From the NCBI GenBank assembly GCA_905182775.1, contig CAJJCU010000112.1, forward strand, positions 1-39,778: a stretch of 39,778 nt of DNA. Direction: 5' to 3'. Source of the stretch: an uncultured Flavobacteriales bacterium (GTDB lineage Bacteria; Bacteroidota; Bacteroidia; Flavobacteriales_D; Crocinitomicaceae). Positions 19,759 through 28,525 of the stretch are shown one piece after another. Position 1 is the stretch's first letter; each line of letters starts with the position of its first letter. Both the position numbers and the translations under genes were made by a program. The notes beneath the pieces are model-generated. The model made no database searches, was not told the origin of the DNA, and worked only from the letters and a program-made list of their open reading frames with translations.

Positions 19759-20702
19759 TGATCCTCTTCTATTAATGGTGATGTATCCAGAACGATTTTA
19801 ATGAGCTCGAGTTTTAAACTCTCAATTTGTTGATCGGCAATTGTTGAATCCGCAAACTTAACGTAGTCAGAAGCAAGCAATATCTTTTCAATTTGCCTCC
19901 TACTCTCCGTATTTATGTCTAGATGCTTCAGTAGCAAGTTAGATTGATGCGTTGTCTTATCAAGAAAAGAAACGCCAAACCGAAGGGTCAGGTAGTCTCT
20001 AAGGATAAATGAAAATTGCACAAAATGTTCTTGAATACTATCATTACGCCACAATTCGGCAGCATATAAGACTTGAATCTCTGCCAATGTTTTCTCCTCA
20101 ACAGAAAGGTTGGTGTCACTACTTTGGTTCTTTTTGAAATACTTCAACCAAATAAAAATAGAAATGATCATAAGTAAAACCAATGCTAAAATGACATAAG
20201 CAGCAGTCTTGAGCTGGAACTTTTTAGAATCTGATTCCCAACCAGAGAAGGTCTCTTTTAGGTCATAAATCTCAAGGTTATCCTTTTGATCATAAAAGGA
20301 AACTTTTATATAAACTTGCTGCGACTTGATGACAGTATCACCAAAGCGGTAGTCAAACCCAAGCAGTGAAAGTTCACAGGAATCCCATGCAATAACCTCA
20401 TACTCTCTTTGATAAAACTGAACTCCATCAATCAAAAAGCTACTATCTATGGTCTCTAAAACCTCTACATCCTTGCATAAAGTCTCGTGAATGGAGGTGT
20501 CTACTGAAAGATATTTTGCAGGATAAAAGCCTTGATTTATTTTTTCCTCTGGAAAATCTATTGAACCTTGAACTGTACAGCTTATTTTAAAAACATCACC
20601 GACCCTCGGGGTATCCGAAGAAACCTCAACAACCACCTCTTTTTGCCCGATGACAGCAGTGGCAGCTAAACTAAAAAATAAAAGAAGCTTAAATCTTATC
20701 AA
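19755..20702 (-). CDS. Membrane protein of the Bat cluster, function unassigned
   Basis: Signal peptide, beta-rich periplasmic domain, single TM (TAAYVILALVLLMIISIFIWL), cytosolic tail; lies between the DUF58 and batA genes. Confidence 0.7.
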   Translation of the reverse strand: MIRFKLLLFFSLAATAVIGQKEVVVEVSSDTPRVGDVFKISCTVQGSIDFPEEKINQGFYPAKYLSVDTSIHETLCKDVEVLETIDSSFLIDGVQFYQREYEVIAWDSCELSLLGFDYRFGDTVIKSQQVYIKVSFYDQKDNLEIYDLKETFSGWESDSKKFQLKTAAYVILALVLLMIISIFIWLKYFKKNQSSDTNLSVEEKTLAEIQVLYAAELWRNDSIQEHFVQFSFILRDYLTLRFGVSFLDKTTHQSNLLLKHLDINTESRRQIEKILLASDYVKFADSTIADQQIESLKLELIKIVLDTSPLIEEDQ

Positions 20703-21562
20703 ATCAATCCATTTAACTTTTTAAAAACATCATCTTGGCTCGTCAATTCCATATACTGCATATTGCTTTTCCTACACTCTTTCTTCCAATATGACTTCAC
20801 GGACTCAGTTTGTTTAGCCAATCGATTCCTGACTTTGTTTGAAAACCCATTATGCCAAGTCTTTATGCCCGTCTCTGAATTAATGAGCTGGTAAAACCCC
20901 CTCAGCGGCAAACCATTTTCTAAGTAGCCTCTTACGTTAAGAACATAAGTTCTATTTTTCCTTTTGGTCTTCACTAAGGAATCCAACTGCTTTTCGGGAT
21001 TCTCAAAATGAAAATCACTCATTAAAAAAAGACGGTATTTTTTGAGTTTTAAAGACCTCAGAAATGAAAGCGGAGCCATCAGTTCAGAATGCGATGCCGT
21101 ACTTTTCCACTCCATAAGCTCCATAGCGATCATCCATATATTTTTAACTCCGCCCTTGGGTTCAAAATACCGTTCTACCTTATTCGAGAAAAAAATGGCC
21201 CCTACCCGATCCTTATTAAATGCACATGAAAAAGAAATCGTGGCAAACAACTCGATGAGCGTTTGTTTTTTAGATTTCTGATCACTTTCAAAATCCATCG
21301 ATTTTGACACATCGATCATCAACATATTAACCTGCTCCTTTTCTTCTTCAAAAACCTTTACATGCGGACGGTTATATCTAGCCGTTACATTCCAATCAAT
21401 AAACCTAGTTTCGTCTCCAAATTGGTATTCGCGCACTTCACTAAAGTTTATTCCAAAACCTTTGAATGAGCTAGAAACTTCACCCAACCTTTTTTGATGG
21501 GTTAAACTTTGCGATTTGAATTGAATTCTTCGCACAGACCGTATGAGCTCCTTAAGATTCAC
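20699..21562 (-). CDS. DUF58 domain-containing protein
   Basis: GFGINFSEVREYQFGDETRFIDWNVTARYNRPHVKVFEEEKEQ and DVSKSMD. Confidence 0.95.
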   Translation of the reverse strand: MNLKELIRSVRRIQFKSQSLTHQKRLGEVSSSFKGFGINFSEVREYQFGDETRFIDWNVTARYNRPHVKVFEEEKEQVNMLMIDVSKSMDFESDQKSKKQTLIELFATISFSCAFNKDRVGAIFFSNKVERYFEPKGGVKNIWMIAMELMEWKSTASHSELMAPLSFLRSLKLKKYRLFLMSDFHFENPEKQLDSLVKTKRKNRTYVLNVRGYLENGLPLRGFYQLINSETGIKTWHNGFSNKVRNRLAKQTESVKSYWKKECRKSNMQYMELTSQDDVFKKLNGLI

Positions 21563-22602
21563 GGAACGTCTACGTATTGAATTACTTTTTCAATAATATC
21601 CTCTGCACTAATTTGGTCCATTTCGGCCTCATAAGAAAGTCCTATTCTATGATGCAATACGCGAACCGCCATTACCTTGACATCATCAGGAATAACGAAA
21701 GACCTTCCCTCCATAAATGCATTCGCTTTAGCCGCTAGAGCCAAACCGATACCTCCCCTTGGAGAAGCCCCAAAAATCAAATAAGGCTTTAAGGGCTCTA
21801 ATGCTTTAATACTTGGGTTTCTTGTCTGTTGAATAATCTCGACAATATATCTTTCTATTTTCTCATCTAAATAAACTTGCTTTACAATTTCTTTTAATCG
21901 AATAATATCCTTTTTGGATAGAATTTTTCGAAGCGGCTTTTTCTCCTCAGCTTGAATATGAGAATGAATGATCTCTTGTTCCTCTACTGCTGTAGGATAG
22001 CCGACCTTTATCTTGAGTAAAAAGCGGTCTTTCTGTGCCTCTGGGAGTATATAAGTACCCTCTTGTTCGATTGGGTTTTGTGTCGCCATAACTAAAAAAG
22101 GAGATGGCAATTCAAAGGTCTCCTCACCAATAGTAACTTGCCCCTCCTGCATCGCTTCAAGAAGTGCACTCTGAACTTTCGCAGGTGCTCTATTAATTTC
22201 GTCAGCCAATAAAAAAGAAGAGAAAACTGGCCCCTTTCTTACAGTAAAAGCATCCGATTTCTGCTGATAGATCATGGTTCCTGTAACATCTGCGGGAAGC
22301 AAATCAGGCGTAAATTGAATTCTACTAAAATCAAGGTTCATGGTTTGAGCCAAAGATTTAACCGCTAAAGTCTTTGCCAATCCGGGCAATCCTTCAAGAA
22401 GAACATGCCCCTCGGTCAAAAGTGCAATGAGCAAGGAATCAATCATGTCCTTTTGCCCAATGACCACTCTACCAATCTCAGTTCTTAGCTGATCTAACAG
22501 GATCTTTTCTATGGCTATTTCAGCATTGAGCTTTCTTAAATGCTCGGACGGATTCGTTTCCTCAGAATATGCTTCAGAATTGGACTCAATCATTGGTTTC
22601 AA
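21559..22602 (-). CDS. MoxR family AAA+ ATPase
   Basis: GLPGLAKTLAVKSLA Walker A, LLADEINRAPAKVQSALLEAMQE, ATQNPIEQEGTY. Confidence 0.97.
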   Translation of the reverse strand: MKPMIESNSEAYSEETNPSEHLRKLNAEIAIEKILLDQLRTEIGRVVIGQKDMIDSLLIALLTEGHVLLEGLPGLAKTLAVKSLAQTMNLDFSRIQFTPDLLPADVTGTMIYQQKSDAFTVRKGPVFSSFLLADEINRAPAKVQSALLEAMQEGQVTIGEETFELPSPFLVMATQNPIEQEGTYILPEAQKDRFLLKIKVGYPTAVEEQEIIHSHIQAEEKKPLRKILSKKDIIRLKEIVKQVYLDEKIERYIVEIIQQTRNPSIKALEPLKPYLIFGASPRGGIGLALAAKANAFMEGRSFVIPDDVKVMAVRVLHHRIGLSYEAEMDQISAEDIIEKVIQYVDVP

Positions 22603-22681
22603 TATTTTAATTCATACAAAAATCAGAAACATTGAATTTTATGAATTGTATTTCATGTTAATTCTTGTTAATCTTGTAGAA

Positions 22682-23053
22682 ATGAAGAAGAATAACGAAC
22701 GTAACTGCCTGGAATGCAACGAGAAACTAGTTGGTCGAAAAGATCAAAAGTTTTGCTGTGACTATTGCCGTAATTCCTACAATAACAAACTCAATGAAGA
22801 TTCTAATAAGGCCGTTCGAAATATAAATCGAATATTAAGGAAAAACCGTAGGATTTTATCCGATTTAAATCCAACTGGTAAAAACAAGATTCACCTGATC
22901 CAATTGGCTGAGCTTGGGTTCAATTTTCATTATTTCACCAATATATATACTACTAAAAAAGGGCTTCAGTATATCTTTTGTTACGATATGGGGTATAGAG
23001 AAATAGAGAACAAAGAGTACCTTCTCGTTCATAAGCAAGAATATGTATCCTAA
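22682..23053 (+). CDS. Zinc-ribbon-containing hypothetical protein (conserved in Bacteroidota)
   Basis: CLECNEKLVGRKDQKFCCDYCRNSYNNKLN; in-frame ATG at 22682 is more plausible than 22511, which lies inside moxR. Confidence 0.8.
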   Translation: MKKNNERNCLECNEKLVGRKDQKFCCDYCRNSYNNKLNEDSNKAVRNINRILRKNRRILSDLNPTGKNKIHLIQLAELGFNFHYFTNIYTTKKGLQYIFCYDMGYREIENKEYLLVHKQEYVS

Positions 23054-23062
23054 ACATACTGT

Positions 23063-23887
23063 ATGAAAACAATTAATGATTCTTTCCGCGGGGCAGACCA
23101 TAGATTGAGCTTGATTGATTTAGAGCTTCCAAAAAATTTCAATAATGAAATCATCATTTTCATACATGGTTTCATGGGGTTCAAAGATTGGGGTGCCTGG
23201 AATCTCGTCCAAGCATATTTTGTAAATAAAGGATATGGATTTTGTAAATTCAACACCAGTCATAATGGAGGTACAGTTGAACAAGGCATTGACTTTCCGG
23301 ACCCTGAAGCCTTTGGAAGAAATACATACAGCAAAGAAATCGAGGACGTAAAAGCAGTAATAAAATATATCGATACAAAAAATTCGAATTGGAACGGACA
23401 CCTCATTGGTCATTCAAAAGGAGGCGCAATCGCGATAATTTCCGGAAATCAGTTTGAGAAAATAAAATCAGTGAGTACGTGGGCTTCAATAGCATCCATT
23501 GAAAATAGATTTCCAAAAGGTGAAGTATTGAATGAATGGAGGGACCAAGGGGTACGATTCGTTAAGAATGGACGAACGAAACAAGATCTACCTCAAAATT
23601 TCAATCTATACAATGATTTTCAAAAGAACAAATCTAGATTCCATATTGAAAGAATTTGCAAGAAGTATGTAAAACCGATTGCACATTTCCATGGCTTAGA
23701 AGATACGTCTGTTCCCTCTGAAAGTTCCCAGAAACTTGCTGATTGGAGTAAAGGTGAACTCCATATGATTAAAGAAACCAATCATGTGTTTGACAGCGCT
23801 CATCCTTGGGTTGCAATAGAAATGCCTGATAAACTTGAAAAGCTATGCGGCCTTACCTTAAAATTCATTTCAAAAATAAAGACATAA
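23063..23887 (+). CDS. Alpha/beta hydrolase
   Basis: IIFIHGFMGFKDWGAWN, nucleophile elbow IGHSKGGAIAII, late His in ETNHVFDS. Confidence 0.88.
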   Translation: MKTINDSFRGADHRLSLIDLELPKNFNNEIIIFIHGFMGFKDWGAWNLVQAYFVNKGYGFCKFNTSHNGGTVEQGIDFPDPEAFGRNTYSKEIEDVKAVIKYIDTKNSNWNGHLIGHSKGGAIAIISGNQFEKIKSVSTWASIASIENRFPKGEVLNEWRDQGVRFVKNGRTKQDLPQNFNLYNDFQKNKSRFHIERICKKYVKPIAHFHGLEDTSVPSESSQKLADWSKGELHMIKETNHVFDSAHPWVAIEMPDKLEKLCGLTLKFISKIKT

Positions 23888-23917
23888 AAAAAAGCCTGAT
23901 TTCTCAGACTTTTTTTT
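23886..23917. terminator. Bidirectional terminator between the hydrolase gene and tRNA-His
   Basis: aaaaaaaagcctga-tttc-tcagactttttttt, one mismatch in the stem, A/T tracts on both flanks. Confidence 0.7.
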
Positions 23918-23918
23918 G

Positions 23919-23993
23919 GGTGGAAGATGGGGCTCGAACCCACGACCCTCGGTACCACAAACCGATGCTCTAACCAACTGAGCTACAACCACC
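23919..23993 (-). tRNA. tRNA-His (anticodon GTG)
   Basis: Reverse strand g-gtggttg-ta-gctc-agttggtta-gagc-a-tcggt-ttgtggt-accga-gggtc-gtggg-ttcgagc-cccat-cttccac-c; encodes G-1; CCA not encoded. Confidence 0.93.
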
Positions 23994-24005
23994 ATTTCGT
24001 GGCGA

Positions 24006-24042
24006 CAAATATAATAAATTCTTGTCATAAAAATTAAACAAA
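24006..24042 (-). promoter_or_regulatory. Putative promoter of tRNA-His
   Basis: Reverse strand TTTG (24039-24042) and TATATTTG (24006-24013). Confidence 0.5.
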
Positions 24043-24051
24043 ATAAATACG

Positions 24052-24079
24052 TTTGTAAATCGTTATGGTCTTAACTTTA
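24052..24079 (+). promoter_or_regulatory. Putative promoter of the second TonB-dependent receptor
   Basis: TTTG 24052-24055 and TAACTTTA 24072-24079, 16-bp spacing. Confidence 0.45.
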
Positions 24080-24084
24080 CAGTC

Positions 24085-26709
24085 TTGAAAACAATTAGCA
24101 GTATTTTATTCATTCTGGTGGCCTTCCACCATTTTAGCCAAGCCAATAAGGTAAAGGGTTTCTGTTTCGACGAGAAAGGAAATGCACTAGAAAATGTATT
24201 CATTAAAATCGATACAGACCCCGTTCAAACCTCATATAGTAATGTAAAAGGAATGTATTCATTTCTTTTAAACGTTGGCGACTCTATTGAGGTCGTATAC
24301 CAGGCCAATGAGCTCATTAAAAAAGAAAGAGTTTGGGTGACTGAGGGGTTCAAGACTTTTCCCGATGTTCGCTTCCCTATACAGCAACAGCAAGGTGTAG
24401 ACGTAATCAAGAATCGTGAAACTCCTTTTGAATTAGAAATGCTACCCGTCATAGATGCTCAAAAGATTACTGGAAGCGTTGAAAAAAGCTTGGTTCTTAC
24501 AACTGCCGCAACCTCAAACAATGAGCTTACGTCAAATTATAATGTAAGAGGTGGGAATTATGATGAAAATTTGGTTTATGTAAATGGCTTTTTAGTTTAC
24601 AGGCCCTTTTTAACGAGAAGTGGGCAACAGGAAGGAATGAGCTTTATTCATTCAGCACTTGTTCAATCCGTTCGATTTTCCGCAGGTGGGTTTGATGCGC
24701 AATATGGAGACAAATTAAGTTCTGTACTAGACATCTCCTATAAAGACCCAGGTGCCTTTAAGTCTTCATTAATGCTATCTCTATTGGGAGTTGAAGCCCA
24801 TGCAGAACAAAAAGTAAACGATAAATTCAGCTATATCGCAGGAGCAAGATATAGGTCCAATGGATATTTTCTAAATTCGTTACCTACAAAAGGGGCGTAT
24901 AACCCCGTTTTTATGGACGGTCAAGTTGCCACGGAAACAAAAATCTCAAAAACCTTAAGTCTGAACACATTAGTTCACTACTCCTCTAACAATTATCGTT
25001 TTAGCCCGCAAACATCAGAAACAGATTTTGGGACAGCGAATGAGGCCTACTCTTTTGTGATTTATTTTGATGGACAAGAGCAAACAAAGTTTCAAACCAT
25101 GATGGGCGGTCTATCACTAAATTGGAAACCTAGTGAAAATACGAAGCTAGACCTTTACGCGACTGCATTTAAAACAACAGAAAGAGAGTATTTTGATATT
25201 CAAGGCCAGTATTTCATTAATGAATTAGAAACGGACCCATCAAAGGAAGAATATGGTGATTCCATAGCCGTTCTGGGAATCGGCACATTTCTTAACCACG
25301 CACGCAACCGATTGGACGCAACAATCATAAATATTTACCATAACGGTGAACAAGTCTTATTCAATGGTTTTATTGATCAAGAACGCATAAAATACAGAAA
25401 GCGAAGCCTAATTTGGGGCATCTCTTTTCAGGCAGATGAATTTCAAGATGTTTTGAGTGAATGGAGAATGATTGACTCTGCAGGCTATAGTCTCCCGCAA
25501 AACAACTCGAATGAAATAGAACTTTTTGAGACCATTAAAGGCGATCTTTCATTAAGTAACCAGAGGTATACTGGTTTTTTTCAATTCAATTCAATTTGGG
25601 CCAAATCAAAAAAGAATGTCATCATCGAACGAAGCTATAAAGTAGGAGAGCATGGTGAAAAAGAAAAAAGATGGCTCAAAGACACCGTAAAGGAAGCGAG
25701 CTCAAAATTAGCTTTACGCATAGGAACTAGAGGGGGTTATACGACGATAAATAACGAGCGCTACCTTACCCCTCGTGTTGCTTTAGTTTATTACCCTAGC
25801 GCATTTGTCGTTCAAAATCAAAGTTTAAAAAAGCGAAACATCTCGTACAGGCTATCATCTGGAATGTACTACCAACCTCCTTTTTATAGAGAGTTCAGGT
25901 ATTTTGACGGCACGCTAAGAACAGATGTAAAATCTCAAAAATCAGTACATGTCGTCGCTGGAACCGATTTCTATTTTAACATGTGGAAGAGAGAACTCCC
26001 GTTTAAATTTTCAGGTGAGGTCTATTATAAATATTTATGGGATGTAAACCCCTATCAAATTGAGAATGTGCGGACACGTTACTATGCCGATAATAATGCA
26101 GTAGCGTATGCTTATGGGCTTGATGTGAATATTCATGGAGAATTTGTGGATGGCATAGAGTCCTTTTTTAAATTCGGTTTGCTTTCGACCAAAGAAGATA
26201 TATTGGATGACCAGTATACTGAATTTTATAATGCTGCTGGAGATCGTATTATTTTTGGCTACAGTGATGACCAAGTGGTCGTTGATAGCGCAGTTATATA
26301 CCCAGGTTATATCCCGAGACCGACGGATCAGCTATTTAACTTCGGAGCGCTTGTTCAAGACCAGATGCCTGGATTGGAGAGCTTTACGGTTCAGATGGGA
26401 ATGCAATTTGGAACACGTTTGCCATATGGGCCTCCGGATCCAACGAGATACAAAGATACCCTAAGAATGAAATCCTATTTCAGAGTAGACCTTGGGATGT
26501 CCTATGACTTTATCAGAAAAGCTCCTAAACACTCATTTTGGAAGAAAAACTTTACCGAAGCACTTTTGTCTCTTGAAATATTTAACCTTTTAGGGATTAA
26601 CAATGTTCTTTCGAAACAATGGATTCAAGATGTAAGCGGAAAGTATTATTCAATCCCGAATTATTTAACTCAAAGAAGATTTAACCTCAAAATGATTGTT
26701 AGGTTTTAA
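24085..26709 (+). CDS. TonB-dependent receptor with N-terminal regulatory domain (TTG start)
   Basis: Signal peptide MKTISSILFILVAFHHFSQA, plug TSNYNVRGGNYDENLVYVNGF, terminal F; first codon is TTG. Confidence 0.92.
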   Translation: MKTISSILFILVAFHHFSQANKVKGFCFDEKGNALENVFIKIDTDPVQTSYSNVKGMYSFLLNVGDSIEVVYQANELIKKERVWVTEGFKTFPDVRFPIQQQQGVDVIKNRETPFELEMLPVIDAQKITGSVEKSLVLTTAATSNNELTSNYNVRGGNYDENLVYVNGFLVYRPFLTRSGQQEGMSFIHSALVQSVRFSAGGFDAQYGDKLSSVLDISYKDPGAFKSSLMLSLLGVEAHAEQKVNDKFSYIAGARYRSNGYFLNSLPTKGAYNPVFMDGQVATETKISKTLSLNTLVHYSSNNYRFSPQTSETDFGTANEAYSFVIYFDGQEQTKFQTMMGGLSLNWKPSENTKLDLYATAFKTTEREYFDIQGQYFINELETDPSKEEYGDSIAVLGIGTFLNHARNRLDATIINIYHNGEQVLFNGFIDQERIKYRKRSLIWGISFQADEFQDVLSEWRMIDSAGYSLPQNNSNEIELFETIKGDLSLSNQRYTGFFQFNSIWAKSKKNVIIERSYKVGEHGEKEKRWLKDTVKEASSKLALRIGTRGGYTTINNERYLTPRVALVYYPSAFVVQNQSLKKRNISYRLSSGMYYQPPFYREFRYFDGTLRTDVKSQKSVHVVAGTDFYFNMWKRELPFKFSGEVYYKYLWDVNPYQIENVRTRYYADNNAVAYAYGLDVNIHGEFVDGIESFFKFGLLSTKEDILDDQYTEFYNAAGDRIIFGYSDDQVVVDSAVIYPGYIPRPTDQLFNFGALVQDQMPGLESFTVQMGMQFGTRLPYGPPDPTRYKDTLRMKSYFRVDLGMSYDFIRKAPKHSFWKKNFTEALLSLEIFNLLGINNVLSKQWIQDVSGKYYSIPNYLTQRRFNLKMIVRF

Positions 26710-27380
26710 TTACTTGGCGCGAATAAAAACTTATTGGGAGATACAATATTCATCTTTACAGCATACATCACAATTCCTGCTGTATTTTTAACGCCTAGCT
26801 TTGACATAATATTCTTGCGATGGGTATTTACAGTGTGGTTGCTTAAAAACAAAAGCTCAGCTATTTTACCATTGGTATTCCCTTCTGCAACAAGCTTAAT
26901 AATTTCATTCTCCCGCTGACTTAATATAACCGCCTCACAAGAAAAAGAATCAAAATCAAGATCATTGACATCAATTTCAGCCTTTTGTATAGTCTCTAAA
27001 ATTTGACCACAAAAGAATTTATTTCCATGATTTGTTTCAGTTACAGCATTCACTATTTCAGACAATTCACAATCCTTCTTTACATAACTCATAACCCCTA
27101 ACCTTAAGGCATCAACCAAGGTCTGCGCATTTTGCTCGGGAGTAATCGCAATAAATTTAATAGCGGGATTCAGTTTTTGTATCTTCGAAATAACATCAAT
27201 ATTAAAGCCGATAGAGGTGAAATCTATTAAGACGATTTCAGTTTGAAAAGACTTCAATTGCTCGATTAACTCTTCATTGCTAGTAGCCTCACCAACTATA
27301 GAAAGATCTGTCTGCGTAGCAATTATTGAGCGCAAACCAGCTCTAACTAAATCATTACTATCGGCAAGAACAATCGTCAT
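26706..27380 (-). CDS. LuxR/NarL-type response regulator
   Basis: Receiver domain MTIVLADSNDLVRAGLRSII...LIDFTS...AITPE...YVKKD; HTH LSQRENEIIKLVAEGNTNGKIAELLFLSNHTVNTHRKNIMSKLGVKN. Confidence 0.92.
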   Translation of the reverse strand: MTIVLADSNDLVRAGLRSIIATQTDLSIVGEATSNEELIEQLKSFQTEIVLIDFTSIGFNIDVISKIQKLNPAIKFIAITPEQNAQTLVDALRLGVMSYVKKDCELSEIVNAVTETNHGNKFFCGQILETIQKAEIDVNDLDFDSFSCEAVILSQRENEIIKLVAEGNTNGKIAELLFLSNHTVNTHRKNIMSKLGVKNTAGIVMYAVKMNIVSPNKFLFAPSN

Positions 27381-27401
27381 CTTATTTAGATTAATTCTAA
27401 A

Positions 27402-27430
27402 CAAAAATACAAAACTCCTTCATAAACAAG
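27402..27430 (-). promoter_or_regulatory. Putative promoter of the LuxR-type regulator
   Basis: Reverse strand CTTG (27427-27430), 17-bp spacer, TATTTTTG (27402-27409). Confidence 0.55.
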
Positions 27431-27505
27431 TGAAAAATTGACAAAATAAATCATTCTCTAATTAAATACTTAGGACAGAAAGCCAATATATCCTTACTTT
27501 TGAGT

Positions 27506-28480
27506 ATGATTCAAACCGAAATCGGAAAGGATATTAACAAAGCAAAATTGTATTTAGCCGGCTCACAAGTCGTTGCAATTCCAACCGAAACAGTATATGG
27601 TTTGGCTGCAAATGGTCATGATCCAGCTGCGGTCGCTAAAATTTTTAAAGCAAAAAAAAGACCGTTATCAAATCCACTTATACTCCATTACAAAAATGCT
27701 CAAGCCGCATTTAATGATGCCATTGAAATACCTGAGCAGGCTCTATTACTTGCGAAAACCTTTTGGCCAGGACCTCTAACTATGCTCTTGCCAAAGAAAA
27801 ACCATGTACCTGACACTGTAACAGCTGGAAAACATCGGGTCGCCGTAAGGGTTCCTAACCATCCGCTCACGATGAACTTACTCGAAAGCTTAGATTTTCC
27901 ATTAGCAGCCCCAAGTGCCAATTTATATGGCTGTATTAGTCCTACCTCTGCAGAACATGTGCTGAACCAGTTAAAGAACAGCATCCCATACATTCTAGAT
28001 GGAGGCAAATGTAAAAAGGGCATAGAATCAACCATTGTAGGCTTTGATGATGGTGAAGTTGTATTGTATAGATTAGGGGGTATTGATCTTGAAGCGTTAG
28101 AAAAATGCCTAAATAAAAAAATATCCACCTATAAGAATAACAAAGTAGAAGAAGAGCCGCTTGCCAGTGGGATGGTAAAGCATCATTATGCTCCCAAAAC
28201 ACCGATGCACCATATAAATAACAAAAGTCATCAGATGAATCTGAAGAAATGTGGTTTCATTGGTTTCAATAAAATAGACAAAGACATACCTACCGAAAAC
28301 CAATTTTTACTTAGTAAAAATGGGGATCTTAAAGAAGCTGCTTCACAATTATATGCTTCTTTTCATATGATGGATGGTAAAAATCACGAAGCCATCTTGA
28401 TAGAATTTGTTCCAGAAATAGAATTGGGCCGTTCTATAAATGATAGAATCAGAAGGGCTATTCAAAAAAACAAGGCATAA
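27506..28480 (+). CDS. L-threonylcarbamoyladenylate synthase (Sua5/YciO/YrdC family)
   Basis: VVAIPTETVYGLAANG, KRPLSNPLILHY, LAAPSANLYGCISPTSAEHV plus the C-terminal Sua5 domain. Confidence 0.95.
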   Translation: MIQTEIGKDINKAKLYLAGSQVVAIPTETVYGLAANGHDPAAVAKIFKAKKRPLSNPLILHYKNAQAAFNDAIEIPEQALLLAKTFWPGPLTMLLPKKNHVPDTVTAGKHRVAVRVPNHPLTMNLLESLDFPLAAPSANLYGCISPTSAEHVLNQLKNSIPYILDGGKCKKGIESTIVGFDDGEVVLYRLGGIDLEALEKCLNKKISTYKNNKVEEEPLASGMVKHHYAPKTPMHHINNKSHQMNLKKCGFIGFNKIDKDIPTENQFLLSKNGDLKEAASQLYASFHMMDGKNHEAILIEFVPEIELGRSINDRIRRAIQKNKA

Positions 28481-28505
28481 AAAAAGCCCTAATGAAAGGG
28501 CTTTT
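28481..28505. terminator. Bidirectional terminator between convergent Sua5 and rpmE2 genes
   Basis: aaaaagccct-aatga-aagggctttt stem with A/T tails. Confidence 0.85.
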
Positions 28506-28525
28506 AAATATCTGTTAGAAATAAA

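Noticed and set aside
22511-22681. N-terminal extension of the zinc-ribbon ORF to 22511
   Set aside because: It would overlap the moxR start and the divergent promoter region; the in-frame ATG at 22682 directly precedes the conserved part.
24054-24081. TGTAAA/TTTACA inverted repeat upstream of the second TonB receptor
   Set aside because: Six-bp AT-rich arms that overlap the promoter elements; easily chance.
27700-28128. 142-aa ORF antisense to the Sua5 gene (and 27942-28202, 28109-28303)
   Set aside because: No recognisable domain; lies opposite a strongly supported gene; typical shadow ORF.
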